Translations under genes and position numbers: made by a program
Origin: JADHLJ01 sp038118725
GTDB lineage: Bacteria > Pseudomonadota > Alphaproteobacteria > Thalassobaculales > Thalassobaculaceae
Reading direction: 5' to 3'
DNA length: 61,488 nucleotides
Assembly (NCBI GenBank): GCA_038118725.1
Contig: JAYOIK010000025.1
Location: 1 to 61,488 of the forward strand
The notes under the pieces: model-generated
Seen by the model: the letters and a program-made list of their open reading frames with translations, nothing else
Database searches by the model: none
What the model was told of the DNA's origin: nothing
Shown here: in pieces, positions 46,201-54,942 of the stretch
Layout: each line of letters begins with the position of its first letter
How positions within the stretch are numbered: the stretch's first letter is position 1

Positions 46201-46259
46201 GCGAGGGCGTCGGCGAACGAACGGTCGCCTGGGATGGTGTGGATTTGCTGCCCGTCCAC
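43218..46259 (-). CDS. addB: double-strand break repair protein AddB
   Basis: About 1013 residues, alphaproteobacterial AddB type. Inactivated helicase-like body without a proper Walker A, and a C-terminal nuclease domain with WTIIDYKTGRVPSRG. KRFSVTQIETWQRNPYAIYARRVL and GNLIHDALDGF are AddB signatures. Start is assigned to GTG 46257-46259 (VDGQQIHTIPG), eight bases after the murU stop; the open frame to 46355 overlaps murU and its residues do not look conserved. Translationally coupled to addA. Confidence 0.9.
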   Translation of the reverse strand: MDGQQIHTIPGDRSFADALAAGLWYRAGRDPERLSHGIVLVPHRRAARVLTDAFLRLGEGRAMLLPEIRAVGDVDDEEPFGAGSFALEAETGDDCPPAISDLRRQLLLTRLVMRYLASTAAAGAQETASPDQAARLARELARLLDQMQTEGVAFEALAGLVPDEHAGHWRQTLDFLTIVTEFWPRLLEEEGAVDPAVRRDRMLSDLAKRWREQRPDRPVTIAGSTGSVPATARLMAVVAALPQGAVVLPGLDLDLDEASWRAAARDSAHPQHALANLLRRLKVGRDAVTPWDTGSPVRSDPSMVARTRLLREAMRPAETTGGWRGLTHGDIDPQDLSGLSLIECAGVQEEAGVIALAMREALETEGRTCALVTPDRALARRVKSELRRWEIEVDDSAGMPLADTPAMAFWRLTGAMVTDGLAPVPLLAALKHPLALGGLAPGAFRRRARLLERLVLRGPRPGPGLDGLLSALEGEARDEESLRRKRVTARECRVLIDWLKGLAPEIRAFETAVASRSITLRDLLLAHNGLAERLAAVEPDLPAHRDHPSIWAGDDGEEAAEFLADLFSVARDWPAMNGGDYIALLDALLDDKDFRPRRPAHPRLAILGPLEGRLQSYDRVILGGLNEGTWPPETTADPWLNRPMRSALGLPLPEVRVGQSAHDFVQACGAEEVMITRSQRVGGAPTVPSRWLLRIQSVMDALGASDLLKAGDPDAPWLGWREGLDAAQNPKKLAPPRPTPPVSARPKRFSVTQIETWQRNPYAIYARRVLDLNVLDPLDGEPGAADRGNLIHDALDGFIRAGAPDDHDAALAALLEHGRRVFEAVIDRPAVWAFWWPRFERIARWFIAAEAERAPSLAASHSEVRGEIELPGPNGPIKLTAIADRLDRRADGGWTIIDYKTGRVPSRGNVDEGLAPQLPLEALILRRGGFDGLSEGAATSLDYWRLTGGEPAGEMRAHDRDIAALVEAAETGLLGLIEAFEVEETPYLAVPDPDLAPTFDDYAHLARIKEWLS

Positions 46260-46267
46260 GTCTGGGC

Positions 46268-47032
46268 CTAGAAAAACGGGACCGCGGGCGCGTGTCCATT
46301 GGCGAAACGGGCGCGGGCATGCTCGAGATCCTCGGGCGTGCTGATGTGATACCAAAGGCCGTCATGCGGGATACCGAACAGCCGCTCGCTCTCGATCGCC
46401 CGGTCGTAGAGCCAATTCAACGAGAACGCCCCTTCGGGCGCGTCGCGGAGAGCGGTCGGGTTGATGATCGACAGCCCCATATAGGCATAGGGCGCGATGC
46501 CGTTCTCCTGGCGCCTCTCAAGCCGTCCATCCTGGTCCATGGTGAAGTCGCCGTGCCCGGTGAAATTCGAGACCCCGGCGAGCGGCATCAGCATCAGCAA
46601 GACATCCATTCGGGCCGCGTCCCAGCTTTCCGCCAGGCGCAGCAGCGGGCTCTTCATGCCGTCCGCCCAGACGCTGTCGCCATTTAGGACATAGAAGGGC
46701 TCTTCACCCAGTGACGGCAAGGCCCGAACCACGCCGCCGCCGGTTTCCAGCGGCTCCTCCTCGACCGAGACGGCGAGGCGACCGTCGTCGAGCGCGCTCA
46801 CGAACTCGATGATCTTTTCCTTGAGATGAGCGGCGTTCACCACGACACGCTCGACGCCCGCAGCCAGCAGATGGTCTATCGAGCGGCCCAAAACCGGCTG
46901 CCCCTCGATCACCAAAAGCGGCTTGGGGATGCGCTCGGTCAACGGCAACATGCGCTTGCCGTAGCCGGCCGCGAGAATGATCGCGCTTTTCGGAACATCG
47001 GTGGTTCGCGCCGGCAAGTGGGAAAGGAACAT
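46268..47032 (-). CDS. murU: N-acetylmuramate alpha-1-phosphate uridylyltransferase
   Basis: 254 residues, nucleotidyltransferase fold. The nucleotide loop AAGYGKRMLPLTERIPKPLL is at the N-terminus, FYVLNGDSVW gives the metal-binding Asp, and EEPLETGGGV matches sugar-nucleotide enzymes. Next to amgK this is MurU of the peptidoglycan recycling shortcut known from Pseudomonas and other Gram-negatives: MurNAc-1-P + UTP to UDP-MurNAc, bypassing MurA (the fosfomycin target). Start 47032 follows GGAGGAAT. Ends 8 bases before addB. Confidence 0.9.
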   Translation of the reverse strand: MFLSHLPARTTDVPKSAIILAAGYGKRMLPLTERIPKPLLVIEGQPVLGRSIDHLLAAGVERVVVNAAHLKEKIIEFVSALDDGRLAVSVEEEPLETGGGVVRALPSLGEEPFYVLNGDSVWADGMKSPLLRLAESWDAARMDVLLMLMPLAGVSNFTGHGDFTMDQDGRLERRQENGIAPYAYMGLSIINPTALRDAPEGAFSLNWLYDRAIESERLFGIPHDGLWYHISTPEDLEHARARFANGHAPAVPFF

Positions 47033-47037
47033 GATCT

Positions 47038-48072
47038 CTATATTCCTCCGCCAGGCTTTGGGGTCAGTCTCACTTCGCGAGGGACCACGCGATCGATCCA
47101 CTCCCGCACGCCTCCCAACTCGGGAATTCGCAGATTTGCCTCGGTGTGCCGCCAGAGCCTTGGAATGTGTTCCAGATAACCGTGGTTTCCGTATAACACC
47201 GATTGCCGGGTAAATATCCCGAATACCTTCAAGGCCCGTTGCGCGCCAAAGGCATGATAGGATCGCATGAAGGCGGGGCGATCGATATCCGGACCCATCG
47301 CGTCAAAATAGCGCCGTAGCATCGCCGACACGAGATCCTCCGCTATGTCGCGACGGGAATCCTGCAGCAGCGAGACCACGTCATAGCTGGAAGGGCCGAT
47401 GACCGCGTCCTGGAAATCCAGCAGCCCGCAGGCTCCCAGCCCGTCGCGCGCGGCAATCACCATGAGATTGTCGACGTGATAGTCGCGTAGAACCAGACAT
47501 TCCGGTGCCTCGCGGAAAACCGGCAGACAGTCCCGCCATGCCGTGAGATACGCCTCGCGCGTCTCGTCCGAGATTTCGAGACCCAGACCGGGTTTCAGAT
47601 ACCAATCGACGAACATCGCCGCCTCGGCCAACAACTTGTCGTCGTCATAGGCCGGTATCGTTGCCGGTAGCGCGTCAATCGGTCGGTGGCCCAGATCGAC
47701 GAGAACATCGAGCGCGAGGGCGTAGAGGGACCGCTCATCCGCGCCTCGAGACAAGGCCTTGGTGTAGGTCGCGTCGCCAAAATCATCGAGCAACAGAAAC
47801 CCATCCCGCGTATCCTTCGCGAGAACCCGGGGGGCGCTGTAACCGAACCCGTTAAGCAATCCGGAAAGGGTGGCGAAAGGGACGACGTCCTCGAGTTCCG
47901 GTGGCGCGTCCATGACCACATAGTTGTCCGCGCCGCGGTGAACGCGAAAGTATCGTCGAAACGAGCAATCATCGGCGAGGGGAGAAATCGTGGCGGCGGC
48001 CAACCCATTGCGATCAAGGAAGCCGCGCAGCAGATCGGATCGTTTGGAAACATCGTCGGCTTGAACCGTCAA
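47038..48072 (-). CDS. amgK: N-acetylmuramate/N-acetylglucosamine kinase AmgK
   Basis: 344 residues, aminoglycoside-phosphotransferase-like kinase. Catalytic loop LRDYHVDNLMV and metal-binding LLDFQDAVIGPSSYD are present; the nucleotide Lys is not obvious in the N-lobe (NYVVMDAPPE), which is usual for this group. It phosphorylates the anomeric hydroxyl of recycled MurNAc/GlcNAc, feeding MurU 5 bases downstream. Starts with TTG at 48070-48072, following GAGG; no ATG fits the conserved N-terminus. tsaE lies 15 bases upstream. Confidence 0.88.
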   Translation of the reverse strand: MTVQADDVSKRSDLLRGFLDRNGLAAATISPLADDCSFRRYFRVHRGADNYVVMDAPPELEDVVPFATLSGLLNGFGYSAPRVLAKDTRDGFLLLDDFGDATYTKALSRGADERSLYALALDVLVDLGHRPIDALPATIPAYDDDKLLAEAAMFVDWYLKPGLGLEISDETREAYLTAWRDCLPVFREAPECLVLRDYHVDNLMVIAARDGLGACGLLDFQDAVIGPSSYDVVSLLQDSRRDIAEDLVSAMLRRYFDAMGPDIDRPAFMRSYHAFGAQRALKVFGIFTRQSVLYGNHGYLEHIPRLWRHTEANLRIPELGGVREWIDRVVPREVRLTPKPGGGI

Positions 48073-48087
48073 GACAGCCTCTTGGTT

Positions 48088-48588
48088 TCAGTGCCCACTC
48101 AGCCGGTCGGCCCAACGCGCGTCACCTCTTAGGGCCACCAACCTCTCCTCCGATTTATCGCAAAACCCAAGATGTATTTCGAGCCTTTTGAGGGGTAGCA
48201 GCTCCAACGCGTGTTCGGGCCATTCGATTAGCGTGATCGCCTCGGCGAAGGCTTCCTCCACGCCGAGCTCCCAAATCTCCTCGGGCTCCGACAGTCGGTA
48301 AAGATCGAGATGCCAAAGCGCGACGGTTTCCAGCGATTCGCCGGTTTCATAGACCTGCGCCAAGGTAAAAGTCGGGCTCGGCACTTCCTGATCCGGCGTG
48401 GTCATCGCGCTAATAAACGCCCTCGCGAAGCTTGTCTTGCCGGCGCCGAGATCGCCGAAAAGGCAAAGAACGTCGCCGGGCAGACAAGCCGATGCCAGCC
48501 GTTCCGCGAATTTCGCGAGGCCCGATTCGGTCAAAACTCGATCCTCGACCACGGGCGCCAAGCCATCGGCGGTTGGATCATTCGACAT
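48088..48588 (-). CDS. tsaE: tRNA t6A37 biosynthesis ATPase TsaE
   Basis: 166 residues. P-loop GDLGAGKTS at 45-53, SPTFTLAQVYE (switch), WHLDLYRLSEPEEIWELGVEE and ITLIEWPEHA are all diagnostic. TsaE with TsaB/TsaD completes t6A formation on ANN-decoding tRNAs. Start 48588 gives the family N-terminus; its first 11 bases overlap the end of the upstream kinase gene. Confidence 0.95.
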   Translation of the reverse strand: MSNDPTADGLAPVVEDRVLTESGLAKFAERLASACLPGDVLCLFGDLGAGKTSFARAFISAMTTPDQEVPSPTFTLAQVYETGESLETVALWHLDLYRLSEPEEIWELGVEEAFAEAITLIEWPEHALELLPLKRLEIHLGFCDKSEERLVALRGDARWADRLSGH

Positions 48589-51049
48589 GGCTTGCCTCTC
48601 GGCGGTCGGGTTCGAGTGACGAGTTGGCTGGCCCGTCATTGTCATCGGTTGACGGTTCGGGGTGATCCGGCAGCCAACATGAAACCACGGTCCCCAATCC
48701 GACATCCGAACGCAGTGTCACCTCGCCACCATGCAAACGCATGAGCCGTTCGACCAGCGCCAAACCGAGCCCCGCCCCGGTCGGGCGTCCCCTCGACTGG
48801 CCTTTTTCGAAGGATTCGAAAATCCGGTGCCGGATGTCGTCGGGAATCCCGATCCCGGTATCGGATACCTCCAACACGGTGGCTCCGTCCTCTCGGCGCG
48901 CGGAAAGCAGAATCCGGCCATCTCCCGGCGTGAATTGAAGCGCGTTGGATACGAGATTGAAAAGCGCCTGTTTGAGACGTACCGGATCGGCGATGACCGT
49001 GGTGCTGTCCGGCGCGACGCTTGATTCCAGCGCAATGTTCCTCGAACGCGATCTCTCCCGCGCGAGAACCATCAATTCCTCGAACAAGGTTTGGACGTCC
49101 ACTTGCTCTGGATCGAGCTCGAGATAGCCCGCCTCGATCGAGGCCAGATCCAGGATATCGTTGACCAGCCTCACAAGTCGCGTCGACGCGGCGATCAGGG
49201 ACTCGGCGTAGTCCAGTTGTTTGGTATTCATCGGTCCGACGACCTGCATTTTCAACAGCTCGGAAAATCCAATGATGGCGTTCAAGGGCGTACGCAATTC
49301 ATAGGAGACATTGGCGATGAACTCACTTTTCAGCCGGTCCGCCTGTTCGAGCGCCTCGGCGCGTTCGCTAAGGGCGCGTTGGATGAGAATTGAATCGGTG
49401 ACGTCCCAATACTGAACCAATGTCGCCCCGACGGACAGAGGCACCATCGCGTAGTCCAGAACCGAGCCGTCCAGGCGCTCGGCTCTCCCGGTATCGCCGG
49501 AACGGTCGGCCAGACGATGCGCGAAATCATCCCTAAATCTTACCCAGTCGTCGCTATCGGCGAGACTGGGGCGCATAAGTTCAAGAACCTCGGACACATG
49601 CGGTTCTCCGTCCGACAGGTCCGCCGGCAGTCGCCAGAGCGCGCTGAAACGCGGGTTCAAGAGCTTCAAGCGACCGTCGCTGCCGAAAACGGCCAGCGCG
49701 TCGTTCAGGTTGTCGATGGTCTCGCGCTGCACCGCGCTCAGGATATTGTAGGAACGCTCCAGGACCAGCCGGTCGGTTACATCCTCGAACGTTAGCAGCA
49801 ATCCGCCATTGGGATGAGCGGCGGCCACCATCCGCAAGGTGGTCTCGTCGGGCAGGAACAGGAGCTCCTGGCGGGCGGCGATCAGCCCCGTGAACATCGC
49901 GTTCCATTGATCGCGAAAGGCCGCGAAATCCGCTTGTTCCGGAAGCCGGCGCCGCTCGCGCAGCAGGTTCAGGAACTCGCTGACCGTGGGCTCGTCCCGC
50001 AAGAGTTCGGTTTCGACTTTCCAAAGCCGGGTGAACGCCGTGTTGAAATATCCCAACCTTTTGTCCGGCCCGAATATCGCGATCGCGGTCGAGAGCTCCT
50101 CCAGAACCTCCTCATGGGCCGCCACCAAACGCGCGAGGTCGGACTGAGTGGCTTCCAGCGCCGTGACGTCGAGAGCCCATCCGACCGTGCCCACCTCCTC
50201 GAGCATTGGTGTTTCCGAGAACTCATATAACCGCCGATCTCCGGCGACCACCATGTGAACGCTCCCCGATTGCGGTCGGTTGGTCGAGAGCGCGTGGCGC
50301 GCGATCGCCTTGGAAGGATCCTCCGCGCCCACAAGCGCGATGGCCGCGGGATTGCGATGTTCCATCTCGAGGTCCGGGCCGCGGATCCAAATCGGCATCG
50401 GTAGGATCGAGAGCGCGGTCTCGAACAGCCGTCGTCGCGCGTTCAGGTCTCGCTCGCTCGTGTCCTCGAACCACAAGACATCGATATCGGCGCCCGTCGC
50501 TTCCGAAACGATCCGTTCTCCGAACACCGCGAGGACGCGATTGCCGTCTCGCGTGATGAGATCCGCCTCGAACCCGGCGCCGTTGGCTTGAAGCGCCGAG
50601 AGTCGTTCTTGCAAGACGGCTCTAGATTCCGCGTTAAACGCCTTCAGCACGGCTTCGCCGACATCTCCATGGTCATCAAGCCCAACCTCGGGGAGTTCCA
50701 ACCCGCGCCGCAGGGCCGGGGTGGCCCGCGCTAGCCGCGCTCCGGTCAGGGATCGGGGGTCGGTCTCGAGGAACAGGGCGGATACGCGATCAGACGATAG
50801 GACAAGGTCCCGGGCCTGGAGCCCGCGCCGGGCGTCTCGCGCCTGAATCGCCGTGTCACGGGTTCGACCGCTCTGGCGCAGCAACAGCACCAATAGCGCG
50901 CCGCAAAAGACAATCAGCCCCAGGACGAAATAGTCACCCCGCGCGACCGCGGGCTCCGCCGATTGGGCCCAGGCGATATCGGATGCCGTCATCGCCGCGA
51001 CGACGATCGCCAATCCAGCCGTGACAGAGGATCGCCAATTCTCGAACAT
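48578..51049 (-). CDS. DivL-like PAS-domain sensor kinase with Tyr replacing the phospho-accepting His
   Basis: 823 residues. Two N-terminal hydrophobic segments (about 9-28 and 40-57), several PAS-like repeats (about 205-300, 315-425, 440-555; NTAFTRLW and NPRFSALWRLP recur), a HisKA dimerisation helix, and an intact HATPase domain (NLVSNALQFTP, VSDTGIGIPDD, GAGLGLALVERL). The H-box reads NVSYELRTPLN: residue 583 is Tyr, codon TAT at 49301-49303, where histidine kinases have His. The same substitution defines Caulobacter DivL, a CckA-controlling cell-cycle pseudo/tyrosine kinase. Length and PAS layout also fit DivL. First gene of the operon with tsaE, amgK, murU, addB and addA (11-base overlap with tsaE). 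Confidence 0.85.
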   Translation of the reverse strand: MFENWRSSVTAGLAIVVAAMTASDIAWAQSAEPAVARGDYFVLGLIVFCGALLVLLLRQSGRTRDTAIQARDARRGLQARDLVLSSDRVSALFLETDPRSLTGARLARATPALRRGLELPEVGLDDHGDVGEAVLKAFNAESRAVLQERLSALQANGAGFEADLITRDGNRVLAVFGERIVSEATGADIDVLWFEDTSERDLNARRRLFETALSILPMPIWIRGPDLEMEHRNPAAIALVGAEDPSKAIARHALSTNRPQSGSVHMVVAGDRRLYEFSETPMLEEVGTVGWALDVTALEATQSDLARLVAAHEEVLEELSTAIAIFGPDKRLGYFNTAFTRLWKVETELLRDEPTVSEFLNLLRERRRLPEQADFAAFRDQWNAMFTGLIAARQELLFLPDETTLRMVAAAHPNGGLLLTFEDVTDRLVLERSYNILSAVQRETIDNLNDALAVFGSDGRLKLLNPRFSALWRLPADLSDGEPHVSEVLELMRPSLADSDDWVRFRDDFAHRLADRSGDTGRAERLDGSVLDYAMVPLSVGATLVQYWDVTDSILIQRALSERAEALEQADRLKSEFIANVSYELRTPLNAIIGFSELLKMQVVGPMNTKQLDYAESLIAASTRLVRLVNDILDLASIEAGYLELDPEQVDVQTLFEELMVLARERSRSRNIALESSVAPDSTTVIADPVRLKQALFNLVSNALQFTPGDGRILLSARREDGATVLEVSDTGIGIPDDIRHRIFESFEKGQSRGRPTGAGLGLALVERLMRLHGGEVTLRSDVGLGTVVSCWLPDHPEPSTDDNDGPANSSLEPDRREASHVE

Positions 51050-51133
51050 GCCGCGAGCCTACGCCGGAGGGATCGCGGTCTCAACCATCGCGCATGATCG
51101 CCCAGGCGCGCATGGCTGCTTTCCCGTCGTCGA

Positions 51134-52840
51134 TCAAGCCTTGGGCGTGGGACCGTAGTGTTCGGTCATATAGGCTTCGCTGAACTTGCCGGAGGCGCGA
51201 TCGTCGGCGACCGCGGCCGGATCCCGCTCGCCGGGATCGCCATAGCCGCCGGCGCCGGGGGTGTTCACCACCACGGCCTGATGCGGGTGCAACTCCATGT
51301 CCGGTGGCTTGTGGGCCAATTGCCGCGTCGCCGCGCCGTCTTCCATTAACCAGAAACTACCGCTGGCGCCGGGCTTGCCGCCGAATATGCCCCAGGGCCG
51401 ATTGCGAAAACGCTCACCCACGCCGTTGAAAATACAGGTGTGCCCCAGGGGGCGCACGACGCGCTGGAGGCCCATTCCGCCACGATATTGTCCCGCGCCG
51501 CCGGAATCCTGAATCAGACCGTAACGCTCGACCAACAGCGGGTACTCCATCTCGATCGCCTCGACCGGCAGGTTGGAGGTGTTTGTGATATGCACCTGGA
51601 CACCGTCCTTGCCGTCACGGTCATTGCGCCCGCCGAAGCCGCCACCCAGGGTCTCGAGATAGACATAGGCCTCGCCGGTATCGGGATCATTGCCGGCGAA
51701 GACCGCCATGGAGTTCGCCCCGTTCGCCGCGCCGACCGCCGCCTCGGGCAAGGGCGTCGCCAGGGCGCCGATGACCACGTCGATGATCCGCTGCGAGGTA
51801 TGCGCCCTTGATGCCACCGAGGCCGGCGCGACACAGCTCAGCATGGTGCCCGACGGGGCGGTGACCTCGACCGCGTCCAGAACCCCATGATTATTCGGGA
51901 TTTCCGGGTCCAGCATGGCCTTCAGACAATAGCAGACCGCCGCCTTGGTGCCGTGCAGGGGGATATTGATATTGCCCGGCGTCTGCGGCGAGGTGCCGGT
52001 GAAGTCGAAAACCGCGCGCTCCCCGTCGATCGTCGCGGTCAGCTTGATCGGTACGTTGATCGCCTCGCGCCCATCGTCGTCCATGACGTCCTCGAAGGTA
52101 TAGACACCGTCCGGGATGCGGGAGATGGCGTCGCGCATCCGCTGGCCGGTACGGGTGATGATTTCCTCGAACACCTTGGCAACCAGCGCGGCGCTATTCT
52201 TGGCGGCGATATCCTGGAGCCGTCGTTCGGCCAAATTGAGGGCGGCGAACTGAGCATTGTAGTCGCCGCGCCGTTCGTCGCGCACCCGCACGTTCAAAAG
52301 CAGGATATCGAAGAGATCCTGGTCCAGCTTGCCGCGCCGGAACAGCTTGATCACCGGAATGCGGAGACCTTCCTGGTAGATCTCGCTCATCCCGCCGGCC
52401 ATCGAGCCCGGCGACATGCCGCCGATATCCGCGTGATGCGCGATATTGCAGACAAAGCCCAGTAACTCGCCGTCGACGAAAACCGGCTTGGCCAGGCTGA
52501 CATCCGGGAGATGCGTGCCACCGCCCTCGTGTGGGTCGTTGGCGGCGAAGATGTCACCCTCGTGAATTTCCGAAATATCGTATTTCTTTAGCAGCGCTTC
52601 CATCTGACCCAGCACCGAGGCGACATGGACCGGGATGCTGTTATAGGCCTGGGTCACCAGCTTTCCGTGTCGGTCGACGATGGCGCAGGAATGGTCGTGG
52701 CGTTCCTTGATGTTCGTCGAATAGGCGCTTTTCATCAGCGCGATGAAGGCCTCGTCCACCACCGATTGCAGGGCATTGGACATGATCTCCGTGGTGACGG
52801 GATCCGGGCTGGGAATATTCTCGTTCCTTGACGTGGTCAT
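51134..52840 (-). CDS. hydantoinase B / oxoprolinase family protein (HyuB)
   Basis: 568 residues. DPVTTEIMSNALQSVVDEAFIALMKSAYSTNIKERHDHSCAIVD at the N-terminus is diagnostic; metal-binding NDPHEGGGTHLPD and AHHADIGGMSPGSM follow, and GGMGLQRVVRPLGHTCIF and AGGYGDPGERDP end the domain. It forms the second half of an ATP-dependent lactam/imide-opening enzyme with HyuA (5-oxoprolinase, N-methylhydantoinase or acetone-carboxylase-like). 3 bases separate it from hyuA. The order A then B is standard. Exact substrate cannot be told. Confidence 0.92.
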   Translation of the reverse strand: MTTSRNENIPSPDPVTTEIMSNALQSVVDEAFIALMKSAYSTNIKERHDHSCAIVDRHGKLVTQAYNSIPVHVASVLGQMEALLKKYDISEIHEGDIFAANDPHEGGGTHLPDVSLAKPVFVDGELLGFVCNIAHHADIGGMSPGSMAGGMSEIYQEGLRIPVIKLFRRGKLDQDLFDILLLNVRVRDERRGDYNAQFAALNLAERRLQDIAAKNSAALVAKVFEEIITRTGQRMRDAISRIPDGVYTFEDVMDDDGREAINVPIKLTATIDGERAVFDFTGTSPQTPGNINIPLHGTKAAVCYCLKAMLDPEIPNNHGVLDAVEVTAPSGTMLSCVAPASVASRAHTSQRIIDVVIGALATPLPEAAVGAANGANSMAVFAGNDPDTGEAYVYLETLGGGFGGRNDRDGKDGVQVHITNTSNLPVEAIEMEYPLLVERYGLIQDSGGAGQYRGGMGLQRVVRPLGHTCIFNGVGERFRNRPWGIFGGKPGASGSFWLMEDGAATRQLAHKPPDMELHPHQAVVVNTPGAGGYGDPGERDPAAVADDRASGKFSEAYMTEHYGPTPKA

Positions 52841-52843
52841 GGC

Positions 52844-54898
52844 TCAAGCCCCCACTTCGATGATCAGATTGCCGTGCGCGTCGACCCTGGCCAGATCGCC
52901 GGGATGAATGACGGTCAGCGCGTCGAGTTGCTCGACAACCGCCGGGCCGCGCACCGATTGGCCCGCCGACAGGCTGGAACGCTCGTAGACAGGCGTCTCA
53001 ACCGGCTCTTCCGCCGCGAACCAGACGGCGCGCGACCCGATGGGGCTCGGCTGGGTCGCGCTCTCCTCACCGGCCGTGGTTTTCTGATCCGGCGCGGTGC
53101 GACCCACGGCGGCGACACGGATATTCACGATCTCGATCGGATCGGTTTCCGTGAAATGCCCGTAAGTGCGCTCGTGCAGCTCGTAAAACCGCTCGCGGAG
53201 CACTTCCAGCGAGGACATATCCGGCTCCACGCCGCCCTCGATCTCGACCCAGGGAACGGTCAGCTCGAAATTCTGTCGGACATAGCGCATGTCGAAAGCG
53301 ATCCGGAGCGAGCGATCCGCCATCGCGATGCCCTCATCCGCGAACCAGGCTTCGGCCCGCCCCCGCAGATCCGCGAGATCACCGGCCACCGCCGTCAGCG
53401 TGTCGGCGTCGTAGGGCAACCGCCTGGTCGCGACGAAATCCTCCTTCAGGTCCGAGACCACCAAACCTTGCGCGCAGAGAATCCCCGGCGCGGGAGGCAC
53501 GATGATCTCGCGCATCTCCAGCTCTCGAGCGACATCGCCGGCGTGCAGAGCGCCGGCGCCGCCGAACGCCATGAGCGCGAAATCGCGGGGGTCATGGCCG
53601 CGTTCCACCGAAATCGAACGGACCGCGCGCACCATGTTGGCGACCACAATGCCGAGAATACCCAGTGCCGTCTTCTCCACCGTAAACCCGAGCCGGTCGG
53701 CGGTGGGCTGGATCGCCTGGCGCGCCAATTCAACGTCCAAACGCATGGCGCCGCCGATCAATGAGTCCGGGAGCCGCCCGAGCACCAGATTGGCGTCGGA
53801 GACCGTCGGCTCGGTACCGCCCCTGCCGTAACAGGCGGGTCCGGGCTCGGCCCCGGCGCTGAGCGGGCCGACCTTCATCAGGCCGTCACGGTCGAACCAG
53901 GCGATCGAGCCGCCACCGGCGCCGACCGTGTGGATGTCGATCATCGGCAGGCGGATCGGAAAGCCCGCGACATTGCGGTCATAGCCGATCCCCGCCTCGT
54001 TACCTTGGATCAAGGCGACATCGGCGCTGGTTCCACCCATGTCGAGGGTGATCACATCGGGCCGTCCGGCCAGCGCCGCTTGATGGATCGCGCCGACCGT
54101 GCCCGCCGCCGGGCCGGACAGGGCCGTGCGGATCGGCATGTCTCCGGCCCGCTCCACCGACATCAGACCGCCGCTGGATTGGTTGATGCCGAGCCGGGCC
54201 TTCGGCGCCACCTCGGCGAACCGCCGGCCGAGCGTCTTCATATAGCGGCCGATCACGGGCTGGAGATAGGCGTTCAACAGCGTGGTCGAGAACCGCTCGT
54301 ACTCACGAAACTCCGGCTGCACCTCGGAGGAAAGCGAGATCCCGATATTCGGCAAGCGTTCGCGCAGGGCCGCGCCGATCCGCCGTTCGTGATCCGGGGC
54401 CAGGAACGAGAACAACAGACACACGGCGCAGGCATCGGTCTCGGCCCCGGCGACCGCGTCGACAACCGCGTTGATCGCGTCCTCGGTCAGCGGACGGATC
54501 TCCTGACCCTTGCCGCCGATCCGCTCGTTTACCTCGAAGCGCAGGTGCCTGGGGGCCAGCGGCGGCGGGTGGTCCGCCTTCATGTCGTACATTTTCGGGC
54601 GGATCTGCCGGCCTATCTCCAGCAGATCCTTGAATCCTTCCGTCGTGATCACCGCCACCGACGCGCCCTTGCGCTGGATCAGCGTATTGGTCGCGACAGT
54701 CGTTCCATGCGCCAGCCGCCCGATCTCCCCGGCCTTGATCCCGGCGGCCTCCATCAGCGCCGCCAGGCCATCGAGGATCGCGCGCGACGGGTCATCCGGC
54801 GTCGAGGGTGTCTTGTGCAGTTCAACGCGCCCATCCGCCGTGTTCAGCGCGTGAAAATCCGTGAATGTTCCGCCGACATCGACGCCGATAAACCACAT
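52844..54898 (-). CDS. hydantoinase A / oxoprolinase family protein (HyuA)
   Basis: 684 residues, ASKHA-fold ATPase: phosphate-1 loop GVDVGGTFTD at 5-14, HGTTVATNT at 64-72, and second phosphate loop DMGGTSADVAL at 286-296. GAGGGSIAWFD and FGGAGALHAGDVA follow. The subunit phosphorylates the amide oxygen of the substrate (5-oxoproline or hydantoin-like), and HyuB completes hydrolysis. It is first in the minus-strand pair and divergent from a GntR regulator across only 49 bases containing a TTGTATACAA palindrome. Confidence 0.93.
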   Translation of the reverse strand: MWFIGVDVGGTFTDFHALNTADGRVELHKTPSTPDDPSRAILDGLAALMEAAGIKAGEIGRLAHGTTVATNTLIQRKGASVAVITTEGFKDLLEIGRQIRPKMYDMKADHPPPLAPRHLRFEVNERIGGKGQEIRPLTEDAINAVVDAVAGAETDACAVCLLFSFLAPDHERRIGAALRERLPNIGISLSSEVQPEFREYERFSTTLLNAYLQPVIGRYMKTLGRRFAEVAPKARLGINQSSGGLMSVERAGDMPIRTALSGPAAGTVGAIHQAALAGRPDVITLDMGGTSADVALIQGNEAGIGYDRNVAGFPIRLPMIDIHTVGAGGGSIAWFDRDGLMKVGPLSAGAEPGPACYGRGGTEPTVSDANLVLGRLPDSLIGGAMRLDVELARQAIQPTADRLGFTVEKTALGILGIVVANMVRAVRSISVERGHDPRDFALMAFGGAGALHAGDVARELEMREIIVPPAPGILCAQGLVVSDLKEDFVATRRLPYDADTLTAVAGDLADLRGRAEAWFADEGIAMADRSLRIAFDMRYVRQNFELTVPWVEIEGGVEPDMSSLEVLRERFYELHERTYGHFTETDPIEIVNIRVAAVGRTAPDQKTTAGEESATQPSPIGSRAVWFAAEEPVETPVYERSSLSAGQSVRGPAVVEQLDALTVIHPGDLARVDAHGNLIIEVGA

Positions 54899-54932
54899 GG
54901 GCCCATTCCTCTGGTCAGATTTTGTATTTTTG

Positions 54933-54942
54933 TTGTATACAA
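54933..54942. promoter_or_regulatory. GntR/FCD-type operator palindrome TTGTATACAA
   Basis: A perfect 10-bp palindrome TTGTATACAA at 54933-54942, only 5 bases before the GntR start codon and 35 bases before hyuA. TNGTNNACNA-type palindromes are the usual sites for FCD-domain GntR regulators, so it likely mediates repression of both genes. Confidence 0.72.
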
